Below, piece after piece: positions 54,356-61,999 of a stretch of DNA of 64,000 nt. A program made the position numbers and the translations under genes. Every line of letters begins with the position of its first letter. The stretch's first letter is position 1. The stretch is from Furfurilactobacillus entadae (GTDB taxonomy: Bacteria > Bacillota > Bacilli > Lactobacillales > Lactobacillaceae): the NCBI RefSeq assembly GCF_045862745.1, contig NZ_BQXN01000003.1:1-64000 (forward strand), read 5' to 3'. Below the pieces are notes generated by a model. The model had not been told where the DNA came from. It saw only the letters and a list, made by a program, of their open reading frames with translations, and ran no database searches.

Positions 54356-55099
54356 TTAAGCGTTTTGCCCACCATCGAGCACGAATTCTGCACCCGTTGC
54401 GTAGGCTGATTCGTCAGAAGCAAGGAAGACACACATGTTTGCAATGTCTTCTGGCTGACCCATGTGCCCCATTGGAATAGTCTTTGTAACTGCTTCACGC
54501 ATTGCGTCCGGAATGATGGCTGTATCAACCCAGCCTGGGTGAACGGAATTGACGCGAATGTTCAACCCTTCTTGAGTTGCGGATAACGCTGCCGCCTTCG
54601 TCAACAACCGCGTCCCACCTTTACTTGCAGAATATGGCGCAGCTGTTGGCAACCCACGTAAGCCAGCAACGGAGGATACGTTGATGATGGAACCCTTCCC
54701 ACCGTTTTCCTTCATTGCCTTCATCCCATACTTAACCCCTAAGAAGTTACCGGTTAAGTTAATGTCGATGACTTTTTGCCAATCAGCCAAACTAAAGTCT
54801 TCAACGAAGCCGTTTGCGCCACCAATTCCGGCATTGTTGACAACGACGTCAACATGACCAAACTTTTCCTTTGTTGCGTCGATCACCTTTTGCCAGTCAG
54901 CTTCTTCAGCCACGTTCTGCTGAACGAATAACCCAGCGTCGCCTAAACTACTTGCAACGGCCTGCCCGCCATCAACATTATGGTCAGCCGTCACAACAAC
55001 TTGACCACCTTCCTTGACGAATGCTTCGGCAATGGCCTTACCGATTCCGGCTGCGGCACCTGTAACAATGGCAACTTTTCCTGCTAAACGATTTGACAT
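54356..55099 (-). CDS. SDR-family alcohol dehydrogenase (Lactobacillus R-ADH-like)
   Basis: A 247-residue classical SDR: TGAAAGIG cofactor loop, VNNAGIGG, catalytic Ser in NVSSVAG, and YSASK. The start MSNRLAGKVAIVTG and the C-terminus FVLDGGQNA resemble the NADP-dependent (R)-specific alcohol dehydrogenases of L. brevis and L. kefiri. Residue 37-38 (ADH after beta 2) may favour NAD over NADP (inference). It probably reduces small ketones or aldehydes. Monocistronic, with a cre site over its -35 region. Confidence 0.9.
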   Translation of the reverse strand: MSNRLAGKVAIVTGAAAGIGKAIAEAFVKEGGQVVVTADHNVDGGQAVASSLGDAGLFVQQNVAEEADWQKVIDATKEKFGHVDVVVNNAGIGGANGFVEDFSLADWQKVIDINLTGNFLGVKYGMKAMKENGGKGSIINVSSVAGLRGLPTAAPYSASKGGTRLLTKAAALSATQEGLNIRVNSVHPGWVDTAIIPDAMREAVTKTIPMGHMGQPEDIANMCVFLASDESAYATGAEFVLDGGQNA

Positions 55100-55128
55100 G
55101 AAAAATTCCTCCTTAAATAGTTACTCAT

Positions 55129-55160
55129 AGTGTAATCTATTTTAGATGAAAACGCATTCA
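55129..55160 (-). promoter_or_regulatory. SDR promoter overlapped by a cre site
   Basis: -10 TACACT (55129-55134, minus strand). The plus-strand sequence ATGAAAACGCATTCA at 55146-55160 matches WTGNAANCGNWNNCW at every defined position and covers the -35 region, so CcpA binding would repress. Confidence 0.7.
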
Positions 55161-55292
55161 ATAAGTCGACTTGACGCAGTTTGCGCATTATTTTAAAAAG
55201 AATGTATATACCAGCATCAAGGTAAATCAGTATTTATGTGCGGTAAAAATCTTCATAATTTTGTTCGACTTTTCTCATCAACTCGCCAATTG

Positions 55293-56165
55293 TCATTCAA
55301 AGAGGCCCTCTTGTAAACCACAGAAAATGGTTAAAATCAGCAGATCAGCCGACCCGCCTAAGCTAAGGTGCTGATCAAACATTGCCTGGTTTAATTTTAC
55401 TAAAGCCGCTCGACCAGCCGGCGCTTGTGCACCACCCAGTTGAAAGAACTGTTCACTTTGTTCATGCATCCACGTTGTGATTTCTGGGTTACCAGCACGT
55501 TTAATGAGGTTAGAATCATCTGTCTCGCCCGCAATTTTAATTAGAACATTGAGCAACCGGTCCATTACTGACCCTGTCTGCTGCCGTAAAAATGGCAGTG
55601 CTAACGTGGCGACCGTCGGGAAACCAGCCTCGGCTTCACCACGGATTCCTAACTTTCCATACTTGAGAAATTGCCGTTCACCTGCCGTCAATTGCTGTGG
55701 GTTTCGCTGCTTCAGGCGGTCAAAATCACGTTTGCTTAAACCCGCAAGCATTTGCTTGGTAATTGCAAAAACTTGTTCTGACGAATATTTGTATCCAACA
55801 GCTAATTGAGCGGCCGTTGCCGTAACTAAAACGCCTAATGAAAAGACAGCGCCCTTATGCGTGTTCACCTGCTTTGTCGCCGTAAACATGGTTTGCTCGG
55901 CAATGATGCCTAATGCGCGAATTTGCTCAAACACCGCTTGCCAGTTTACCGGCTCAACCACTGCTAATCCAACCTGCGCACATTGATAAAAATACGGTCG
56001 CAAACTGGTCGCACTATCAATGAACGTAAAAACATTCATGTCAGGATGTGGCCCGGCACTGACCGGATCAACCAGCCCTGGCTTCGGATTGACCGTTACC
56101 TCGTAAAGGAGCGCCCGTTCCGCAGTTTGTGCAAGCTGATCTGCCTGCTCGTCACGATTCATCAT
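55293..56165 (-). CDS. citG: Triphosphoribosyl-dephospho-CoA synthase
   Basis: 290 residues. It makes the precursor of the citrate lyase prosthetic group from ATP and dephospho-CoA. Diagnostic blocks are ALLYEVTVNPKPGLVDPVSAGPHPDM and NTHKGAVFSLG. It overlaps the citX stop by four bases. No citrate lyase genes (citDEF) or citC are in the window. Confidence 0.92.
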   Translation of the reverse strand: MMNRDEQADQLAQTAERALLYEVTVNPKPGLVDPVSAGPHPDMNVFTFIDSATSLRPYFYQCAQVGLAVVEPVNWQAVFEQIRALGIIAEQTMFTATKQVNTHKGAVFSLGVLVTATAAQLAVGYKYSSEQVFAITKQMLAGLSKRDFDRLKQRNPQQLTAGERQFLKYGKLGIRGEAEAGFPTVATLALPFLRQQTGSVMDRLLNVLIKIAGETDDSNLIKRAGNPEITTWMHEQSEQFFQLGGAQAPAGRAALVKLNQAMFDQHLSLGGSADLLILTIFCGLQEGLFE

Positions 56166-56722
56166 AAAATTGGCCCACCAAAGAGGCCTGCATACGTCGT
56201 TGAAATTGCCTCCTGTAAGTCTTCAACACTGTGTCGACGCGAGCGCGCGCAGTCTTTCGCTGGCCGCTCGCAGAGTAAACACTGGCGAACGGGTAAACCA
56301 AAGTTGGTTCGGGATAGTGCGCGAAGATGACCATCAAGTGCCATTAACACATCGACATCAAAAAGACGGCCCACCTCATACTGGTCTTCAAATTCAACCG
56401 CTAAATGTTTTAATTGGTCGCCCTTGCCATCAATCACATAAAATTGTTCCCGGCCGGTTGGCTTATCCCAGCTAACACTATCGATGACGGCTAAGCCAGC
56501 CCCCGTCACCCGACTCCGCCACTGGTTTAATCCCGTGTCAAATAGGCGTCCGAGCTGTTGATTGTTTTTAATGGGTCCAGGAATGTTTAACTTAATTGCC
56601 ACAACGGTCTTACCTGGATAGCGTGCTGCTAATTCTTGTTGAAGGGCGACCCGTTCATCACGATTCGCTAATACATCAGCAATCGACTGTTCGGCTCCCG
56701 TTTGAAAGATACTTTCTACCAC
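56162..56722 (-). CDS. citX: Apo-citrate lyase phosphoribosyl-dephospho-CoA transferase
   Basis: 186 residues. It attaches the prosthetic group to the citrate lyase acyl carrier protein. The family pattern includes VAIKLNIPGPIKNN and GRLFDVDVL. GTG start at 56722 after GGAGTG. A -10-like TAAACT lies upstream. It pairs with citG but lacks the lyase subunits alongside. Confidence 0.9.
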   Translation of the reverse strand: MVESIFQTGAEQSIADVLANRDERVALQQELAARYPGKTVVAIKLNIPGPIKNNQQLGRLFDTGLNQWRSRVTGAGLAVIDSVSWDKPTGREQFYVIDGKGDQLKHLAVEFEDQYEVGRLFDVDVLMALDGHLRALSRTNFGLPVRQCLLCERPAKDCARSRRHSVEDLQEAISTTYAGLFGGPIL

Positions 56723-56816
56723 GATTTAACACTCCAATCATTACTCATGTCTAACCACTAGTTTACCCTATTTGGCGACTCATTACCGCTTCTCGTTTTC
56801 ATTATTTGTACATAAC

Positions 56817-56848
56817 AACAGGCCGCGAAAACAGCATCGCGGCCTGTT
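56817..56848 (-). terminator. Terminator of the malic enzyme gene
   Basis: Perfect arms AACAGGCCGCG / CGCGGCCTGTT. The T tract is modest. Confidence 0.75.
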
Positions 56849-56881
56849 TGTTTCATTTATTGATTAATGAATCTTTACCGA

Positions 56882-58030
56882 TTATTTAGCAAAATCATTA
56901 ACCGCTTTTGCCACCGTTTGAACCACACCATCGTCAAACACACCAGGCACGATCATTTCAGCAGTGGGCGTTTCCACCAACCCAGCCAGTGCCTTTGCGA
57001 TTGTTGCTTCAAGCACAAACGTCACGTGCTTTAAGCCGCTTGTCAGCAGGCCCTTGTATAATCCTGGAAAGACCAAAATATTATTGACCTGATTGGGATA
57101 CTGACTGGAACCCGTTGCCATCACAGCAGCACCGGCCGCCAACGCTTCGGCCGGATCAATTTCTGGAACTGGGTTTGCTAGCCCAAAAATAATCGGATCC
57201 GCTGCCATTGTCTTCACGTTTTCACCGGTCAGGACATGGGCATCCGATAAGCCAACAAAAACATCCTGGCCAACAATGGCCTCTGCCAGTGTCTTCCCCG
57301 TCGTTTGTTCACCAAGTTGGCGGGCAAGCTGGCGTTGATACTCGTTGTACCGCTCATCATCGGGCGTCACGACCCCGTAACGATCCACCAATGTGATGTG
57401 CTTGACTCCCGCCGCAGACAACAATCTGGCCGTTGCGATTCCTGACGCACCCGCTCCGTTTACTAAAATTTTGAGTGACTGAAAATCTTTATGAACCACT
57501 TTAGCAGCATTCAGCAATCCAGCCATCACGACCATGGCAGTCCCTTCCTGATCATCATGGTAAACGGGAATGTCTAATTCCTTACTCAACCGTTCTTCAA
57601 TTTCAAAACAGCGTGGTGCCGCAATGTCTTCTAAATGAATCCCTGCAAAGCTGCCAGCGATATTTTTCACAGTGCGAACAAACTCATCCGTTGATACCTG
57701 GTTTACCGATAGCGGAAGGGCGTTGACACCGGCTAGATCCTTGTACAGCAAGGATTTACCTTCGATAACCGGTAAGGCCCCCGCCGGCCCAATGTTGCCC
57801 AGGCCAAGAACGGCTGATCCGTCTGAAACGACCGCCACTAGCTTACCACTTAACGTGTAGCGTTCCCGTAAGGCTGGATCCTTTGCCAACATCTTTGAGA
57901 TGGTGGCAACCCCTGGTGTATAGGCCTTCCCCAGGTCAGCCCGGTTATGAATGGGCATTTCGGATTCAATGCCCAGAACCCCGTTATGCAGCGCGTGTAG
58001 TTTTAAAACGTCATCATATTGATCAGCCAT
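56882..58030 (-). CDS. Malic enzyme / oxaloacetate decarboxylase (NAD-dependent type)
   Basis: A 382-residue short bacterial malic enzyme: GKAYTPGVA (catalytic Tyr), GNIGPAGALPVIEGK with the catalytic Lys, HDDQEGTA metal site and GAGASGIA dinucleotide loop. It converts malate to pyruvate and CO2. The close homologue CitM decarboxylates oxaloacetate in citrate operons. Its position next to citX-citG makes the CitM reading attractive, but a terminator separates them. Good promoter (58063-58090) and GAAGGAGG site. Confidence 0.9.
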   Translation of the reverse strand: MADQYDDVLKLHALHNGVLGIESEMPIHNRADLGKAYTPGVATISKMLAKDPALRERYTLSGKLVAVVSDGSAVLGLGNIGPAGALPVIEGKSLLYKDLAGVNALPLSVNQVSTDEFVRTVKNIAGSFAGIHLEDIAAPRCFEIEERLSKELDIPVYHDDQEGTAMVVMAGLLNAAKVVHKDFQSLKILVNGAGASGIATARLLSAAGVKHITLVDRYGVVTPDDERYNEYQRQLARQLGEQTTGKTLAEAIVGQDVFVGLSDAHVLTGENVKTMAADPIIFGLANPVPEIDPAEALAAGAAVMATGSSQYPNQVNNILVFPGLYKGLLTSGLKHVTFVLEATIAKALAGLVETPTAEMIVPGVFDDGVVQTVAKAVNDFAK

Positions 58031-58062
58031 TTAGTGGCCTCCTTCATTCAATCTCTTTCTCT

Positions 58063-58090
58063 AATATACTGTTATTTTTAAAAAATGCAA
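58063..58090 (-). promoter_or_regulatory. Promoter of the malic enzyme gene
   Basis: Minus strand -35 TTGCAT (58085-58090), 16-base spacer, -10 TATATT (58063-58068). Confidence 0.7.
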
Positions 58091-58136
58091 ATTTCAGCAT
58101 GTTTTTTAGCAAACATTAACTAACTGGCGGTCTCAG

Positions 58137-58165
58137 TTGCGCTTCGGTCAGAAACTTATTATACT
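58137..58165 (+). promoter_or_regulatory. Promoter of the OsmC gene
   Basis: -35 TTGCGC (58137-58142), 17-base spacer, -10 TATACT (58160-58165). Confidence 0.75.
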
Positions 58166-58197
58166 ATCCTTAAGTAAGTAAATGGAGGATGAAGCAC

Positions 58198-58638
58198 ATG
58201 GATAAATCAGCACGCCCACGTACAACGTACCACACGACCCTTGTTAACGAAGATGGTGTTACTGGTCACACGTTTGCTACCGGAACTGCCAGTAATACGG
58301 ACTTTGCCATTGATGTAACCAGCAAAGATATCGACGCAACCAATCCTGAGCAACTCCTTGGAATGGCGCTCGCAACCTGTCTTAACGCCACCCTTGAGGC
58401 CATTGAAAAACGGGATGGTTATGATCATCAAACCAAAGTTAGAGTCGACGTTGATCAGGCTCATGACACCCACGGACTCCAATTTTTCGTTGATGTTTAC
58501 GTCTACATTCCAGAAGACGAGGTCGATCGTGAAACTGCCACCGCTTGGTTTGAACTGGCCGAAAGCCGCTGCCCTGTTTCAAAGCTGATGCGTGACAGCA
58601 ACAACGTCACCTTTACCTTACTTGATGCATGGGAGTAA
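58198..58638 (+). CDS. OsmC/Ohr-family peroxiredoxin-like protein
   Basis: 146 residues. The two reactive cysteines of the family are visible: LATCLNATLEA and ESRCPVSKLM. These proteins reduce organic hydroperoxides. The first ATG (58189) abuts the GGAGG, so the second at 58198, nine bases away, is the start. Single-gene transcript with its own promoter and terminator, divergent from the malic enzyme gene. Confidence 0.92.
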   Translation: MDKSARPRTTYHTTLVNEDGVTGHTFATGTASNTDFAIDVTSKDIDATNPEQLLGMALATCLNATLEAIEKRDGYDHQTKVRVDVDQAHDTHGLQFFVDVYVYIPEDEVDRETATAWFELAESRCPVSKLMRDSNNVTFTLLDAWE

Positions 58639-58705
58639 CGGCGCCACAATTTAACTAATTGTCATTACCAAGAAGCCACCGTCTCAGTAGTTTATCTCAC
58701 AAAAC

Positions 58706-58756
58706 AAAAAACAGAACTAGGTTTAACGGTCAGCCGCTAAACCTAGTTCTGTTTTT
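58706..58756. terminator. Bidirectional terminator overlapping the end of the small membrane gene
   Basis: Twenty-pair stem containing CAGAACTAGGTTTA / TAAACCTAGTTCTG with six A and six T flanks. The stop codon of the minus-strand gene lies inside the right arm. Confidence 0.93.
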
Positions 58757-58931
58757 TATTTTGTGATTGTTTACTGACTGAATCATGCCGCGATCCCCGC
58801 TGATTAATGAACCAGTAAAAAAGCGGTGTTGTTAGAAAAATCAACCAGGCGTACTGCCAATAACCCATATACCCTACGATAAAAAAGATGATGACGCAAA
58901 AGACGCCGTAAGGAAATGCTTGCCACTTCAT
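58743..58931 (-). CDS. Small two-helix membrane protein, 62 residues
   Basis: Begins MKWQAFPYGVFCVIIFF. It has two hydrophobic helices (about 6-24 and 26-43) and a polar Gln/Lys/Ser tail. No family recognised. ATG 58931 has AAGGGGGTGA upstream. It follows the CPBP gene by 64 bases and is probably cotranscribed. The last codons and stop are built into the terminator stem. Confidence 0.72.
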   Translation of the reverse strand: MKWQAFPYGVFCVIIFFIVGYMGYWQYAWLIFLTTPLFYWFINQRGSRHDSVSKQSQNKKQN

Positions 58932-58995
58932 TCGGCTCACCCCCTTCTTTACGTCCATTATAACGACTCAGTGCGCATGCGTCGAACACCGCGCC

Positions 58996-60243
58996 TTAGT
59001 CATGCTTCACGTCACCGATCATCAATAAAACATTCCGGTGCACGTTTTGCCCGCGTGTTCCGGTTAATAAGAAAATTGCCAAGCCACTGAAGATTACGAT
59101 AAGAATAATCGTTTGGCCCCAGTCAAAGGGCGTTAATGAATCCATCACCTGCGTACCACTGCTCATGAATCCTAGCGCGTCGACACTAGCATGAAACAAC
59201 ATTGGCCACCAAAATGCACGGGTGTACAGGTAAATACTGGCCCACAGCAGCCCAATTGCAACGGACGTCACTGCCTGCGAAGCCGTTGCGGAGACCGATT
59301 GCACGGCTAAGTTTGGTACGTGAAAGAGTCCAAATAACAAAGCACTCGTAAGAACGGCCCAGAACACGCCATGCGAAACCTTTTGAAAGGCACGAAGCAG
59401 TAAGGTCAAGACAACAAAGCGAAAGAGCCATTCTTCCGCAATTCCCGGCTCAAGACCATTTAGAAACATATCAATAGTTGGTACACTCAGGTGAAAGTCA
59501 AACGTTGTTAACGCAGTGCCCCATGTTGTCCCCGTGCTGAATGTATTGTAGAACACATAGCCAAGCGTACTAACGATTAGGACACTAACGACCCGCCAGT
59601 CGACCGTTTTTGACCATCCAAATGAGGGCAAGCGGTACCCCCATTGGCTCATCACAAGCCCCATGGTGAATGCAAAGCCTAATGCACCAACAATGCCACT
59701 GTTGGCCACCGTTACGAGCCAGTGTGCCGTCGTGAGGTGAGGAATTTCAGTCAACCGTGCACCCGTAAAAACGATGTTAAACATTACCAAGATGACTAAT
59801 AAAATCCGGCCGACAAGAGCGCGAACCCGGCCCAAGGCAAACAGACTAATGGGAACGTACATCACCATCGAGAGCACCAAGCCGCCAACCATAAGCACCG
59901 TACCATTGACACCAGCCGTTAACAGCATTTGAATCAACCACTGCAACATCATGGTCACCGTTGGAATCAAGAAGATCACCTGGCCATAATGATTGATTAT
60001 CAAAAGGCGCTGACGTATCCCGCTTTGGTGTGACGCATCGTTTTCACCCTTAGCCAATAAACATGCGCTAAGGAGAACAAGCAGAATAAAGCCCCCGACT
60101 GCCAATTCATAATGAGCAACGTTTGGAACCTTCCGAACACCACCAGTGATTCCCCAACTCACTAAGATGGCAAGTTCGAGCCCCCATTGAACCCAAAACC
60201 AGCGACGAAACCCAGGTCGCCGTGTTAACGCTTTCTCTTGCAT
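58996..60243 (-). CDS. CPBP-family intramembrane metalloprotease homologue (Abi/Rce1 type)
   Basis: 415 residues with about ten to eleven membrane helices. The conserved motifs are AEEWLFRFVV (EExxxR), FGLFHVP (FxxxH) and HASVDALG, so the active site looks complete. Lactobacillus members are often linked to bacteriocin immunity or surface processing. No bacteriocin gene is evident here. Ribosome site AAGGGGGG. A perfect dyad (60298-60312) lies upstream. Confidence 0.88.
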   Translation of the reverse strand: MQEKALTRRPGFRRWFWVQWGLELAILVSWGITGGVRKVPNVAHYELAVGGFILLVLLSACLLAKGENDASHQSGIRQRLLIINHYGQVIFLIPTVTMMLQWLIQMLLTAGVNGTVLMVGGLVLSMVMYVPISLFALGRVRALVGRILLVILVMFNIVFTGARLTEIPHLTTAHWLVTVANSGIVGALGFAFTMGLVMSQWGYRLPSFGWSKTVDWRVVSVLIVSTLGYVFYNTFSTGTTWGTALTTFDFHLSVPTIDMFLNGLEPGIAEEWLFRFVVLTLLLRAFQKVSHGVFWAVLTSALLFGLFHVPNLAVQSVSATASQAVTSVAIGLLWASIYLYTRAFWWPMLFHASVDALGFMSSGTQVMDSLTPFDWGQTIILIVIFSGLAIFLLTGTRGQNVHRNVLLMIGDVKHD

Positions 60244-60297
60244 GTAGACCCCCCTTGATATTGATTCAATTTACCATATCACAATTTATACAGTGAA

Positions 60298-60312
60298 ACA
60301 GATAAAATCTGT
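60298..60312. repeat. Perfect dyad upstream of the CPBP gene
   Basis: ACAGAT-AAA-ATCTGT lies about 55 bases before the CPBP start, near its likely promoter. Candidate operator. Confidence 0.4.
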
Positions 60313-60492
60313 GATCAAATAATTGAAAGTATTTTTGCCACTTTACATTTCAGTAGTTTAATTAATTTCAAAAAGTTGTATCCTTAAGCTATAAGTCATC
60401 TCGCTATCTTTATTAACCAAATAATAATCAATTCGTTCTTGTCCAAACACTGATGACAGTAAAAGCTGATAACAAAAAAGAAGGACAATTAA

Positions 60493-61899
60493 ATGCACGC
60501 AACAAAACTCGCATTTTCTTTAGCATGTGGTGTCACCCTTAGCTTAATGACGACATCAATTAATGGTCATGCAGATGGTCATGCAGATGTTCAGTCAACT
60601 GGTTCAATCACCACGCCCGTTTCTTCGCAGTCGTCCACAAATCTAACAACACCGGATTCAAACTGTGTCCCATTAAAAACCACACCAGCGACATCAACAC
60701 CGCGGCCAGCTACTGCGGCCTCCTCAGTTACCGGAACCAGTAATGAAACCGACCAAGGAACACAAGCACAGTCAAAACAAAACACCCCTGCTGCAACGCC
60801 AACGGCTAGTGTCGCTCAACCAACTAGCGAACAGTCTTCAACCATCGGGGCACCCATCCAGAATGCGGATGGTAGTTATACTTATCCGGTTACAACGACT
60901 AATGGCTCGGAAACTTATCTTGGTTCGTTGGGCCTTCCTGGAAAGTTCTTACAAATTCCAGCGGCCATTCCAGCAAACGCCATTTTCCGCGACCCAGGTG
61001 CCAACGTTGGCTCATACAAACTTTACTTTAGTGACGCTTTTTTTGAAGCCTTAACCATTGCTAACCATGGCAACATTGATTTCCCAACAAGCAACCTCTG
61101 GACCGGTGCCTACTTCACCATTACGCCTCGCCCAGTCACCATCACGCCACTTTCCTCTTCGAAATACGTTGGTGATCCTGATCCAGTGCTAACTGCCAGC
61201 ATTAATCAGAAAGCAACCAGCGCACCAAACACCGGGTTGGTTGCCGGTGACACGTTGGCGTACACGCTTGTCCGAACCCCTGGAGAAACGCCGGGCACTT
61301 ACACCATTTCCGTTGATAGTGGTCGCAATCCTAACTATGCAGTAACGACAAAGACAGGTCTCTTCACAATTTTGGCCAATCAGCAGTCCATCTCGGGCCA
61401 CGACTTCACCATGTACGTGGGTGACCCGACGCCAACAACGGCGAGTTTTGATGGGACAGCCATCGGAAAAGACGGGGCAAATCAAACGGTTCAGGTTGAT
61501 TTATCAACGGCCAATCTAACCATTCCTGGTACCTATAAAGTCCGTTTAACCGCCGCGGATGGCCAAACGACACTGGTCAACCTGATTGTGAAGGATCGGC
61601 CCGTTAAGCCAACGACCCCAACAACTTCAGGCACCACTCCCCAAAACGGACCCACAGGTACAGGCGACCAGACTCACGTCGATTTAACGCCCGAAACTCC
61701 CGAAACATCGCCACTGACCACTTCCGCAACACCAGCTTTCGTCGCGGGTCATCCACAAACTAATCAACAGCATCACGAGCCATTAAAGCACGCAGCCACT
61801 CTACCAGAGACGGCTGCAACGCCGGTTACTAACATTATCCTTTTAGGATTGCTTGGATTAATCAGTAGTATCAGCATCCTCACCAGGAAACGTCACTAA
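60493..61899 (+). CDS. Sortase-anchored surface protein with MBG and Ig-like domains
   Basis: 468 residues. Signal peptide 1-27 ending in GHA, with a tandem GHADGHADV. A Ser/Thr-rich region lies at 35-115. An MBG-type domain at about 205-290 begins FTITPRPVTITP and includes YVGDPDPVLTA. An Ig-like domain follows (DFTMYVGDPTPTTASFDG), then a Thr/Pro stalk. The wall-sorting signal is LPETAATP, a hydrophobic helix and RKRH. Position five is Ala rather than the usual Gly. Likely adhesin. The cell target is unknown. Confidence 0.87.
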   Translation: MHATKLAFSLACGVTLSLMTTSINGHADGHADVQSTGSITTPVSSQSSTNLTTPDSNCVPLKTTPATSTPRPATAASSVTGTSNETDQGTQAQSKQNTPAATPTASVAQPTSEQSSTIGAPIQNADGSYTYPVTTTNGSETYLGSLGLPGKFLQIPAAIPANAIFRDPGANVGSYKLYFSDAFFEALTIANHGNIDFPTSNLWTGAYFTITPRPVTITPLSSSKYVGDPDPVLTASINQKATSAPNTGLVAGDTLAYTLVRTPGETPGTYTISVDSGRNPNYAVTTKTGLFTILANQQSISGHDFTMYVGDPTPTTASFDGTAIGKDGANQTVQVDLSTANLTIPGTYKVRLTAADGQTTLVNLIVKDRPVKPTTPTTSGTTPQNGPTGTGDQTHVDLTPETPETSPLTTSATPAFVAGHPQTNQQHHEPLKHAATLPETAATPVTNIILLGLLGLISSISILTRKRH

Positions 61900-61935
61900 T
61901 TGCTTTCGATCCGTTTACCGAGTAAATATAAATTC

Positions 61936-61979
61936 AAAAAGGCGCTAACCTTCCATTTTTGGAAAGTTAGTGCCTTTTT
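61936..61979. terminator. Bidirectional terminator between the two surface-protein genes
   Basis: AAAAAGGCgCTAACcTTCC / GGAAaGTTAGtGCCTTTTT. Confidence 0.9.
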
Positions 61980-61999
61980 GTAAATAAATGAAGTTAGTC

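Noticed and set aside
56770..56810. cre-like sequence upstream of citX (ATGAAAACGAGAAGC)
   Set aside because: It has two mismatches to the cre consensus, including the conserved C near the 3' end, so it is too weak to call.
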